NCBI GenBank assembly: GCA_022600255.1
Contig: JAHZKU010000229.1
Span: 1-6,005 of the forward strand
From: Actinomycetes bacterium
GTDB lineage: Bacteria; Actinomycetota; Actinomycetes; S36-B12; GCA-2699445
Length of the DNA stretch: 6,005 nt
Reading direction: 5' to 3'
In this document: positions 1-5,687 of the stretch, piece by piece
Layout: each line of letters begins with the position of its first letter
How positions within the stretch are numbered: position 1 is the stretch's first letter
Position numbers and translations under genes: made by a program
The notes under the pieces: generated by a model
The model's database searches: none
What the model saw: only the letters and a program-made list of their open reading frames with translations
Told to the model about the DNA's origin: nothing

Positions 1-455
1 ACCCACTCGTTCAGGTGTTGCTCAAACGGCAGCTCAATACCTAGCCCGATGGATTTGTTGCGCAGCGGGATGCCCGCCTCGGTGAGCCGAGCCTCCTCTT
101 CGCAGGCCCCTTGGTTCACCGCGGCCATGGTGCCGGGGCCGCCTCCGGTGATCACGGCGTATCCAGCCGCCACCAGCCGCTCTCCGACCTCTTTCCCCAT
201 CCGGTAGTAGGGGTGCTCGCGGCTCACCCGCGCGCTGCCAAAAACACTCACGGCCGGGCCTAGGTCGGCTAAGGTGCCGAACCCTTCCACGAACTCGGCC
301 TGAATTCGCATGACGCGCCACGGATCGGCTCGAGCCCAGTCTGGGTCCGATGGTCGAGAATCCAGCAGCCGCTGGTCATAAGTGGGACCAGCCTCCCGGC
401 CAGGCCGCAAACTCAGGGCCCCTACTTGTTGTCGCGGAGGTCGAATGGGAGCCAC
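1..455 (-). CDS. LOG/TIGR00730-family Rossmann-fold protein, C-terminus off the left edge
   Basis: Partial gene; about 151 codons are visible and the frame stays open to base 1. The family (cytokinin riboside 5'-monophosphate phosphoribohydrolase LOG and bacterial relatives once labelled lysine decarboxylases) releases bases from nucleoside monophosphates in the cytosol. Visible landmarks, numbering from GTG 455: TYDQRLLDSR near residues 28-37, DPWRVMRIQAEFVEGF near 44-59, SVFGSAR at 70-76, and the glycine-rich nucleotide loop TGGGPGTM at 103-110. The second family motif, PGGxGTxxE, would lie beyond the edge. An ATG at 311 is too late because the conserved DPWRV-RIQ stretch lies across it. 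GTG 455 is chosen, although it lacks a clear Shine-Dalgarno site. GTG 494 is in frame but abuts the hairpin at 496-540. Family call is firm; substrate and exact start are not. Confidence 0.85.
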   Translation of the reverse strand, partial: MAPIRPPRQQVGALSLRPGREAGPTYDQRLLDSRPSDPDWARADPWRVMRIQAEFVEGFGTLADLGPAVSVFGSARVSREHPYYRMGKEVGERLVAAGYAVITGGGPGTMAAVNQGACEEEARLTEAGIPLRNKSIGLGIELPFEQHLNEW

Positions 456-495
456 AAGGCCAACGCTAGCCAATTCGGGGTCACAGCAACGCACA

Positions 496-540
496 AAGCC
501 GCAGACACTCACGCGTTTCCTAGCGTGAGGCCTGCGGCTT
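496..540 (-). terminator. Strong imperfect hairpin, probable terminator of the DUF5666-like gene
   Basis: The outer stem is AAGCCGCAG (496-504) with CTGCGGCTT (532-540), nine perfect pairs. The inner stem is CTCACGC (508-514) with GCGTGAG (523-529), seven pairs. A 3/2 internal loop separates them and the apical loop is 8 nt. Read on the minus strand it lies 46 nt past the stop of the gene at 587-1243 and is followed by CTTTGTG, only a short U run. It also sits just upstream of the LOG gene, insulating it from read-through. No T tract follows on the plus strand. Confidence 0.7.
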
Positions 541-586
541 GGCGGGGGAGGGGCGAGTGAGTGCTGTCAACTCACTCGGTTACTCC

Positions 587-1243
587 TCAGATTGTGGTGG
601 TCGTTCCGGCGCCGGTGAATCCGGCGTTCTCCTGGTCGCCCTCCTGCTGCTCGAGTCGTTCCTGGAAGCGTTCCATGCGCTCCTCACGTTGAGCTTCCAT
701 TTCGGCCCGGAGCTCGTCGGAGATCGAACCAATGTGCTTGGCGACCAACGCGTCACCGTCTTGCTCCGCGCGAACTCCGACGTTGTCGCCCACTGCGATG
801 TCGCCGATGCTGACTTCTTCGCGATCCTTACTGACCTTTGTGTCGCCGTTCACGGTGTAAGAGGCGGAGAACCCGTCCTCGCTGACGACCGTGATGCTGC
901 TGTCAGAGACATCGGTGACTTCCCCCTTCTGACTGGCGACCTCGGTGTAGACGCCGTCTTCGGACTCTACGACGCCATCGCTATGCAGCATGGGCCCACC
1001 GGGCCCACCGGGCCCACCAGGTCCGCCATGGCCGCGCGGGCCGCCTGGGCCGCCTGGACCGCGTTGGGTCTGCTCCGTCGCTGATGGCTCGCTGGACTCC
1101 GAACCATCTTGTGCCATGGCGATCCCGGTCAATGCGGTCGCACCGAGTGCACCAGCGGCAACAAAAGCGGCGGCTCGACCAAAGCGCTTGGCCCGGCCAG
1201 GCACCTGCTCGGTTGTTTGATTGTCATTCGTGTTGTTGGTCAT
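587..1243 (-). CDS. Secreted DUF5666-like protein with collagen-like Gly-X-Y linker
   Basis: 218 residues. A basic N-terminus (GRAKRFGR, 16-23) and a hydrophobic Ala/Gly segment (24-41) end in AMA-QD (42-46), a good signal peptidase I site, so export is expected. Residues 62-84 have Gly at every third position with Pro mostly in X, a collagen-like tract. Residues about 105-172 form a beta-rich module (GEVTDVSDSSITVVSEDGF, then TVNGDTKV, then GDIAVGDNVGVRAE) that looks like DUF5666. The tail (174-205) is highly charged and helix-prone, then Gly/Thr-rich. The start is secure: AAAGGAG at 1251-1257 lies 7 nt from the ATG. It stands alone, with a hairpin terminator downstream. DUF5666 has no settled function; an envelope role is only inferred from the signal peptide. 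Confidence 0.8.
   Translation of the reverse strand: MTNNTNDNQTTEQVPGRAKRFGRAAAFVAAGALGATALTGIAMAQDGSESSEPSATEQTQRGPGGPGGPRGHGGPGGPGGPGGPMLHSDGVVESEDGVYTEVASQKGEVTDVSDSSITVVSEDGFSASYTVNGDTKVSKDREEVSIGDIAVGDNVGVRAEQDGDALVAKHIGSISDELRAEMEAQREERMERFQERLEQQEGDQENAGFTGAGTTTTI
992..1063 (-). repeat. Collagen-like coding repeat (9-bp units)
   Basis: This is the DNA behind residues 61-84 of the DUF5666-like protein. On the plus strand GGGCCCACC occurs three times without change (992-1000, 1001-1009, 1010-1018), followed by degenerate units up to 1063. In protein the units read Gly-Gly-Pro, interrupted by one Arg-Gly-His. The perfect copies at the distal end could change number by slippage in multiples of three codons, altering linker length without breaking the frame. 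Confidence 0.8.
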
Positions 1244-1534
1244 GATCCTTCTCCTTTGACTGGTGTCTGTCTGACAAGTCCAAGGTCTCGCCTTCTTGTT
1301 CTGAGGGTGTTGTGGACGTGTTTGAGCAATGTAAGGGAGTTGATCTTGACTGAGGGTCGCCTGCGAGGAACCTGGGAATCGGCTGAGAGCGCGGTGTTTT
1401 GCCGGTTTTGGACGGTCAGGTGGGTCCCAGGCTGACGCTTAGCTGGCTTGGGTAGCTCGAGTGCTGGCAAGGCAACCGGAGGAACCCGCTTGCCGAAATC
1501 TCACTTGGCGGAGCGCGGCATCGCGCCCGCTCAC
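1244..1534. other. Gene-free spacer between the DUF5666-like and DHPS-like genes
   Basis: Short open frames here have no recognisable content and no convincing start context. On the minus strand it holds the leader of the DUF5666-like gene, with its Shine-Dalgarno at 1251-1257. TTACAT and TACATT, possible -10 hexamers, lie near 1330-1336, but I see no matching -35. A small hairpin lies next to the DHPS-like stop codon. Nothing else is supported. Confidence 0.4.
1511..1532 (-). terminator. Possible hairpin terminator after the DHPS-like gene
   Basis: On the minus strand, GAGCG then GGC pair with GCC and CGCTC around a 5-nt GCGAT loop, with one bulged base. It starts within 3 nt of the stop codon at 1535-1537. 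No U tract follows, so intrinsic termination is uncertain. Confidence 0.3.
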
Positions 1535-2440
1535 TCAAACCGAAGGTGGCTGGGCAACCAGCGCCAGGCACTGCACAATGGCCTCGATCTGGCGCACTTC
1601 GTGGGTACGAAACAGACTGGTGCCGCCGATGGCCGCCAGGACAGCAAACAGGCCCTCGCCTGACCGCAACTCTTCCCCAAAGAACGTGAATGCATGTGGC
1701 AGGGCGTTGCAGATGGGGCGCCCCAGAGCGTTCAGTCGCGCGCTTTGCATGATTACCTGCAACTGGTGCCGCACGCGCACGGGCCCGTCCGGCAAATCGC
1801 GATACGTGAAGCCAGCGCCGGGGTCTAGGACCAGCTGTTCTAGCCCTACGCTGGCTGCGCGGTCTATCTGGGTCTCGAAGAACGTCGCGACACCGTGAAG
1901 CGGGTCGGAGTGTGCTGGCCGGCTGGAGATGTCCCGGGGGTTGTCACCGCCGTAAAAACAGATAATCCCAGTGGCATCATGCTCGGCGATGACGCGGTAG
2001 AGGTCGTTGCTGTCTGGGATCGCCGTGATGTTGATAACCGCAGCACCAACTGCCAGACACTTTTCGGCCACCGACGGGTGATAGGTCTCGATCGACACCG
2101 GCACACCGGATTCGGTCAGCGCCGCCACGATCGGCACTAACGTTTCCGCTTGTTCTTTGGCGGCAACCGCGGGCGTGTTGATCGATGTGGATTCGCAGCC
2201 GATATCGACCAGATCGGCCCCCTCAAGAACCAAACGACGTGCTCGATTGATTGCGGCCTCCGGCGAAATCGCGATGGACTCTCGGTACCGGGACAGGGTC
2301 GACAGGTTCACCACGCCCATGATGGTGATCCCATCGCCGATCGACTTGTCAGTGTTCCCGATCGGGTACCGTCGCAATCCTTCTCGGCTCGCCGTCAGCG
2401 GGCTAAGTCCTGAGTCCAAGTAGGGTGCGAGATCGAGCAT
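1535..2440 (-). CDS. Dihydropteroate synthase-like TIM-barrel protein with degenerate active site
   Basis: 301 residues from ATG 2440. True DHPS joins p-aminobenzoate to 6-hydroxymethyl-dihydropterin diphosphate in folate synthesis. Barrel signatures are recognisable in order: ITIMGVVNLS (38-47), ADLVDIGCEST (75-85), VPVSIETYHPSVAEK (113-127), GAAVINITAIPD (132-143), LDPGAGF (205-211) and FRTHEV (277-282). Departures from canonical DHPS: NLSTLSRYRES replaces the NVTPDSFSDGG loop; GCESTSIN replaces GGESTRPG; no SRK-type Lys motif is visible, the region reading GRPICNALPHAFTF; RTHEV replaces RVHDV. The longer frame back to 2650 runs through the tandem repeat and is not family-like, so ATG 2440 is preferred. 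It has no Shine-Dalgarno but a -10-like element placed for leaderless transcription. A non-folate role, like that suspected for the folP2 class, is possible. Confidence 0.75.
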   Translation of the reverse strand: MLDLAPYLDSGLSPLTASREGLRRYPIGNTDKSIGDGITIMGVVNLSTLSRYRESIAISPEAAINRARRLVLEGADLVDIGCESTSINTPAVAAKEQAETLVPIVAALTESGVPVSIETYHPSVAEKCLAVGAAVINITAIPDSNDLYRVIAEHDATGIICFYGGDNPRDISSRPAHSDPLHGVATFFETQIDRAASVGLEQLVLDPGAGFTYRDLPDGPVRVRHQLQVIMQSARLNALGRPICNALPHAFTFFGEELRSGEGLFAVLAAIGGTSLFRTHEVRQIEAIVQCLALVAQPPSV

Positions 2441-2446
2441 GACACC

Positions 2447-2452
2447 AGAGTA
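2447..2452 (-). promoter_or_regulatory. Candidate leaderless -10 element for the DHPS-like gene
   Basis: On the minus strand TACTCT (TANNNT) is followed by six bases, GGTGTC, and then ATG 2440. This spacing is typical of actinobacterial leaderless promoters that initiate at the first base of the start codon. It fits the missing Shine-Dalgarno. No good -35 is visible. Confidence 0.35.
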
Positions 2453-2543
2453 TCGGCCTATCAGACGCGCATCGGTTGGATTCCTTGTGGCCGGTTTCCC
2501 GGTTGCAGTCGACGCGATCCCGAGCCAAGCGCAGTCGGGATCC

Positions 2544-2616
2544 GCAGGATGCGGCATGATGAGGTCTTCGCAGGACGCGGCATGATGAGGTCTTCGCAGG
2601 ATGCGGCACAATGAGG
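2544..2616. repeat. 26-bp tandem repeat (2 full copies plus a diverged third) in a divergent promoter region
   Basis: Unit 1 (2544-2569) and unit 2 (2570-2595) differ at one base (GGATG against GGACG). Unit 3 (2596-2616) keeps the first 21 positions with two changes (CATGAT becomes CACAAT) and then runs into the start region of the plus-strand DivIVA-like gene. Each unit begins GCAGGA(T/C)GCGGCA and contains ATGAGG. The period is about 2.5 helical turns. The region lies between divergent genes, so it could be a stacked binding site or simply a duplication of promoter DNA. Confidence 0.85.
2607..2612 (+). promoter_or_regulatory. Possible leaderless -10 element for the DivIVA-like gene
   Basis: CACAAT lies six bases (GAGGCT) before GTG 2619, the same geometry as TACTCT before the divergent ATG 2440. 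It is the diverged counterpart of CATGAT in repeat units 1 and 2. The GAGG within the spacer could instead act as a weak, closely placed Shine-Dalgarno. No -35 is recognisable. Confidence 0.25.
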
Positions 2617-2618
2617 CT

Positions 2619-3113
2619 GTGACACTCATCGTCTTCCTTGTGATCGGCATTTTGGTGGTGACGGGTGCGGCCCTGGCCTACACCGGCAAGTGGAGTGTGG
2701 GCATGAACGGCACAGACCGTCCACCGGCTCCCACGCACCCCAAGAGCGGTCAGTGGACTGGGGAGGCCCTGCGAAAGACCAAATTCCGGGTGGCGCTTCG
2801 CGGATATCGCATGCAGGATGTCGATGCAGTCCTAGCCTCGTTGGCCACGCAACTGGAGGAGCAACCGCCCGGCCAAGGCACCAAACCCGATGACTCCGGC
2901 CAGCACGAGGGGACATCGGGGAGTTTCGCAACTCCAGTGACCAACACCGACTCTCAATCGACGCGGCAAACGCCGGCGAAAGCAGATCAGGATGGCTCAG
3001 CCGATGCCAGCAACTCGGCTGGTGCGCCGGCGGGGGGTTCAGTCGGATCCTCAGGTCTCGCGGGGGAGCCGCAGGAAAGCGTGCAACCCCCGTATCAGCC
3101 GCCGGCACGCTAG
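2619..3113 (+). CDS. Membrane-anchored protein with short DivIVA-like motif and disordered tail
   Basis: 164 residues from GTG 2619. One N-terminal membrane helix (TLIVFLVIGILVVTGAALAY, 2-21) is followed by a Pro-rich linker (31-45). The motif LRKTKFRVALRGYRMQDVDAVLASLATQLEE (51-81) matches the DivIVA-domain core F-x-x-x-x-RGY-x-x-x-x-VD. Then comes about 80 residues of low-complexity Gly/Ser/Gln/Asp/Pro, probably disordered. Short proteins of this build are common in actinobacteria (the Rv1209 type); DivIVA-like segments usually act at the membrane in polar growth or septation, but no function is assigned to this group. An in-frame ATG at 2601 would add MRHNEA encoded by the tandem repeat; family proteins begin directly with the hydrophobic helix, so GTG is preferred. 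It is alone on its strand and converges on pepA. Confidence 0.75.
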   Translation: MTLIVFLVIGILVVTGAALAYTGKWSVGMNGTDRPPAPTHPKSGQWTGEALRKTKFRVALRGYRMQDVDAVLASLATQLEEQPPGQGTKPDDSGQHEGTSGSFATPVTNTDSQSTRQTPAKADQDGSADASNSAGAPAGGSVGSSGLAGEPQESVQPPYQPPAR

Positions 3114-3139
3114 TCGCTGACCGATCACAGAGCGATTAG
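3110..3139. terminator. Inverted repeat spanning both convergent stop codons
   Basis: CTAGTCGCT (3110-3118) pairs with AGCGATTAG (3131-3139), eight Watson-Crick pairs and one mismatch, around a 12-nt loop. The left arm includes the TAG stop of the DivIVA-like gene and the right arm includes the TAA stop of pepA on the other strand. The 22-bp gap between the genes contains no other terminator, so this may serve both. The stem is modest and no U run follows. Confidence 0.35.
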
Positions 3140-4593
3140 TCCTGCATTACCCAGTTCACGAACAGCGCCACGCCAAAACCTGTGGCCCCCTTGGGCCGAC
3201 CCGGTTTGCCAGACTCGCGGCGGCCTACCCCAGCGATATCGAGATGTGCCCACGGCGTCGCGCCAGCAAAGGGTGCTAGGAACAACGCTGCGGTGATGGA
3301 ACCCGCCATGATGTGCGGGTCGGTGTTCACGTTGGCGGCATCGGCCACCTCCGAGTCCAGCGCATGACTGTAGTCAGCCACCAAAGGGAGTTGCCAGAGC
3401 TGGTCTGCGGTCTGAGCACTAGCCGCGTTCAGCGCATCTCGGAGTGCGGGATCGTCACAATACAACGCGGCATGGCTGCGGCCCAGACCGACGGTGGCTG
3501 AGCCGGTCAGGGTCGCGATATCAACCATTGCGCTTGGGTCCAGCGACTTGGTGGCGTAGGCCAACAGATCCGCTAACACCAGCCGACCCTCGGCGTCGGT
3601 GTTGAGCACTTCGGTGGTGCGCCCCCCGAAGTGGGTAATCACGTCACCTGGTCGGGTGGCGGTAGCACCGGGCATATTCTCGGCGCAGGCGATCAGCCCC
3701 ACAACCGGATCATCTGATTCCAGCTCCGACAGCGCCGCAAACGTTCCCAAAACGGCGGCAGCTCCGGACATGTCGGTCTTCATCAAAGGCATGCCGGCCG
3801 CGGGTTTGATGGACAGGCCACCTGAATCAAAGGTGATTCCTTTCCCGATGAGCACCTTCGGCGGCTGGTTGCGGGGCCCCCGCCGTAGCACGGTGACATT
3901 CCCAGGTTGGGAACTCCCTTGACTTACCGAGGCCACCCCGCCGAATCCGAGGGCAGCGACCTCTTCCAGCGGCATCACGGTCACGGAGGTGTGATCATCG
4001 GCCAAAGCTAGCGCCTGTTCGCTGAGCCACTGCGGTGATTTGACGTTGGCAGGCATATTGGCCAAGCGGCGGGCAAAGCGCACGCCCGCAGTCACGGCCA
4101 GGCTCCGTTGGGCGGCCCGTTCTGCGTCGGCACTGGGCAGTTGCACCGTGAGGGCACCTAGGGCTCCACTACCAGCTTTGCGATCGTCCAGCCCGAAGCA
4201 AAGTCCCGCCACGAACGCGCTAGCGATCTCCGGTTCCCAGTCCCGCGCTGCGGTGATCTGGACATCGGCCTCGGCTGGGAGCGCCTTGGTTAGGTCAGCG
4301 CCCACATCGAGCGCTTCGGCCGCCGAGCTGGGCGTCTTGACGGCGAAGCCGATCGTTTCGTTCGCTGCGCTGACGATCTGCAAGGGCGCCGACCCGGTGG
4401 GGAACCGGATCGCCAAGCGCTCCGGCGTGCTTGGGTCCCTGGTTTGCAGCAGCGATAGATCTTCAGCTTGGAATTGGGTGTCAGCCTGGAGTGCCACACC
4501 CAGCAGGCTCTCGGCGGGCAGACTTGGCGTCGCCGTGGTGAAGCAGATTTCTGGTTGCGGCCCCGCAAGCAGCGGCTTCGCGGTCAGGTTCAC
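3136..4593 (-). CDS. pepA: Leucyl aminopeptidase (cytosol aminopeptidase, peptidase family M17)
   Basis: 485 residues, normal length for M17 enzymes, which use two metal ions to remove N-terminal residues (often Leu) from peptides in the cytosol, usually as hexamers. The variable N-terminal domain covers about 1-160. The catalytic domain carries every expected residue: K251 and D256 in GKGITFDSGG, catalytic K263 in SIKP, D274 in MKTDMSG, then D333, E335 and R337 in NTDAEGRL. The spacing between them equals that of the E. coli PepA set (K270, D275, K282, D293, D352, E354, R356). MVDIATLTGS (356-365) and WAHLDIAG (448-455) are further family signatures. GTG 4593 is the start because an in-frame TAG lies eight codons upstream; its Shine-Dalgarno is weak (GGCAGG). 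It follows DUF3117 by 51 bp on the same strand and may be co-transcribed. It looks fully active. Confidence 0.95.
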   Translation of the reverse strand: MNLTAKPLLAGPQPEICFTTATPSLPAESLLGVALQADTQFQAEDLSLLQTRDPSTPERLAIRFPTGSAPLQIVSAANETIGFAVKTPSSAAEALDVGADLTKALPAEADVQITAARDWEPEIASAFVAGLCFGLDDRKAGSGALGALTVQLPSADAERAAQRSLAVTAGVRFARRLANMPANVKSPQWLSEQALALADDHTSVTVMPLEEVAALGFGGVASVSQGSSQPGNVTVLRRGPRNQPPKVLIGKGITFDSGGLSIKPAAGMPLMKTDMSGAAAVLGTFAALSELESDDPVVGLIACAENMPGATATRPGDVITHFGGRTTEVLNTDAEGRLVLADLLAYATKSLDPSAMVDIATLTGSATVGLGRSHAALYCDDPALRDALNAASAQTADQLWQLPLVADYSHALDSEVADAANVNTDPHIMAGSITAALFLAPFAGATPWAHLDIAGVGRRESGKPGRPKGATGFGVALFVNWVMQD

Positions 4594-4644
4594 GGCGTGG
4601 ACCTGCCGCAGCTATGGCCGCATGCAGTAGCCAGAGTTGGCACG

Positions 4645-4812
4645 CTAGCCAACGGTTGCGTTGAGTTGTACCCCCAGGTCGGTGGCTTCGTCTTGAGTCA
4701 ACTCGACCACAAGGCGACCGCCGCCTTCCAGGGGGACACGCATGATGATGCCGCGGCCCTCTTTGCTGACTTCGAGAGGCCCGTCGCCCGTTCGTGGTTT
4801 CATGGCGGCCAT
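4645..4812 (-). CDS. DUF3117 family small protein (Rv1211 type)
   Basis: 55 residues. It opens MAAMKPRTGDGPLEV, has KEGRGIIMRVPLEGGGRLVVEL in the middle (17-38), and ends in DLGVQLNATVG. This is a near-complete match to the highly conserved actinobacterial DUF3117 protein. No function is established; it has no signal peptide or membrane segment, so it should be cytosolic. The start is secure: AGGAAGGGGAG stands just upstream of ATG 4812. A second in-frame ATG at 4803 (residue 4) is less likely because family members keep MAAMKPRTGDGP. It has its own likely -10 (4850-4855) and is followed by pepA after 51 bp. Confidence 0.95.
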   Translation of the reverse strand: MAAMKPRTGDGPLEVSKEGRGIIMRVPLEGGGRLVVELTQDEATDLGVQLNATVG

Positions 4813-4849
4813 GCCGCTCCCCTTCCTGTAACGGTCGCTGAATGCACCT

Positions 4850-4855
4850 ATTATT
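4850..4855 (-). promoter_or_regulatory. Candidate -10 element upstream of DUF3117
   Basis: On the minus strand the hexamer AATAAT matches TATAAT at five of six positions. It sits in an unusually AT-rich patch (GTTTATCGGGAATAATAGG) and would give a 5' leader of about 30 nt containing the strong Shine-Dalgarno. No clear -35 is visible at 16-18 bp. It suggests DUF3117, and perhaps pepA, are transcribed independently of the upstream methyltransferase. Confidence 0.4.
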
Positions 4856-4905
4856 CCCGATAAACGCAGATTCGCGCAGTAAGGCAGACTCTTGGTCGTT
4901 TCGGA

Positions 4906-5556
4906 TCAGTTGACCACGGCCACGAGCAAGCCGTCTCCGACGGGAATCAGGGCTTGGGTAAGCCGCTCGTTGTCTTGAATCTCGCGCTCGAGGTCGCGTA
5001 CGGCCGTGGTCGTTTCGTCGCGTTGGGCCGGATCAGCGACCGCGCCATCGAGGAACCCGGCCGTGAAAGCCACGACTCCGCCGGGGCGTAGCAGTCGCAG
5101 CGACTGCTCGAGGTGGAAGGGGTACTCCGCCGGATCAGAGCTGACCAGCACGAGATCGTAAGCCGCATCGGTCAAGCGCGGCAGTACGTCCAGAGCCCGA
5201 CCGGCGATGAGTCGAAATGACGTGGGCTTGCAACCGCCGGCCGTCAGGGTTTCCTTCGCGACATGCTGGTGGTCTACCTCCACGTCAATGGACGTCAGCA
5301 CACCCTCTGGTCCCATCCCCTGCAGGAGACAAAGACTCGCGAGCCCAGTGCCGGTGCCAACCTCGACCGCGTGCCTAGCGCCGGTGGCGCTGGCCAAGAA
5401 GCGCAAGATGCTGCCGGTTCCCACCGAAACGGTCCGGCCGCCAAGTGCGATGGCTTGTTCTCGGGCCCGGGAGAGGACCTCATCCTCAGGAGCAAACGTG
5501 TCTGCATATTGCAGGCTTGCTGCGTTTGGGGACTCAAAGCCCGTGTCATCCGACAT
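4906..5556 (-). CDS. SAM-dependent O-methyltransferase of the Rv1220c type
   Basis: 216 residues with a class I methyltransferase fold related to the COMT/CCoAOMT family. AdoMet motif I is VEVGTGTG (64-71), with acidic D91 in TSIDVE at the end of beta 2. AYDLVLVSSDPAEYP (132-146) occupies the beta-4 position, followed by LRLLRPGGVVAF (153-164). The C-terminus LTQALIPVGDGLLVAVVN matches the actinobacterial Rv1220c group, whose substrate is unknown. That group usually has DAD at beta 4; here Ser139-Ser140-Asp141 replaces it, removing an Asp that family enzymes use near the metal or catalytic site. ATG 5556 has GGAGG six bases upstream. The gene is divergent from the right-edge gene and 93 bp from DUF3117. 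A related gene sits beside sigE and htrA in mycobacteria. Confidence 0.88.
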   Translation of the reverse strand: MSDDTGFESPNAASLQYADTFAPEDEVLSRAREQAIALGGRTVSVGTGSILRFLASATGARHAVEVGTGTGLASLCLLQGMGPEGVLTSIDVEVDHQHVAKETLTAGGCKPTSFRLIAGRALDVLPRLTDAAYDLVLVSSDPAEYPFHLEQSLRLLRPGGVVAFTAGFLDGAVADPAQRDETTTAVRDLEREIQDNERLTQALIPVGDGLLVAVVN

Positions 5557-5598
5557 TTCAACCTCCGCCTATCCGTGCCGCCCTGTGACGATCTTGCC

Positions 5599-5615
5599 CC
5601 TGCACCGGATGCAGG
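5599..5615. promoter_or_regulatory. Perfect 6-bp inverted repeat, possible operator
   Basis: CCTGCA and TGCAGG flank a 5-nt CCGGA spacer. It lies 43 nt upstream of the methyltransferase start, in its presumed leader or promoter. It could be a dimeric repressor site or a small RNA hairpin. The arms are short, so chance cannot be excluded. Confidence 0.35.
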
Positions 5616-5658
5616 CTTCCCCAATGGGTAAGAGCACCGTCAACAATTCACTACGGCG

Positions 5659-5687
5659 TCGACAACAGGGTAACGCTGCGGGATGCT
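5659..5687 (+). promoter_or_regulatory. Weak candidate promoter for the right-edge gene
   Basis: TCGACA (5659-5664) resembles the TTGACA -35 at five of six positions. After a 17-bp spacer comes GATGCT (5682-5687), which keeps the key A2 and T6 of a -10. The predicted start near 5694 would give a leader of about 95 nt to ATG 5789. Confidence 0.25.

Noticed and set aside
34..321. 95-codon minus-strand frame within the LOG gene
   Set aside because: It is an Arg/Gly/His-rich out-of-frame shadow. The neighbouring frame carries the clear SVFGSAR and TGGGPGTM motifs and is open to the window edge.
539..1084. 181-codon plus-strand open frame opposite the DUF5666-like gene
   Set aside because: It is antisense to a gene with a signal peptide, domain pattern and strong Shine-Dalgarno. 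Its protein has no recognisable motif and its length follows from GC-rich codon bias.
1240..1470. 76-codon minus-strand frame ending at the DUF5666-like start
   Set aside because: The residue pattern is featureless and no good Shine-Dalgarno precedes it. It runs across the presumed leader and promoter of the next gene.
2544..2616. CRISPR-like array
   Set aside because: The units are directly adjacent with no spacers, number only two to three, and there are no cas genes nearby.
2441..2650. 70-residue N-terminal extension of the DHPS-like gene
   Set aside because: The extension is translated through the 26-bp repeat (repeating RRPHHAASC-type sequence) and is unlike the family, which begins shortly before the first barrel strand.
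4040..4630. 196-codon plus-strand frame antisense to pepA
   Set aside because: Ala/Ser/Arg-rich shadow of a complete M17 enzyme with all catalytic residues in place.
5295..5624. 109-codon minus-strand frame overlapping the methyltransferase start
   Set aside because: It lies out of frame with the methyltransferase, which has GGAGG and clear AdoMet motifs. The candidate has no recognisable content.
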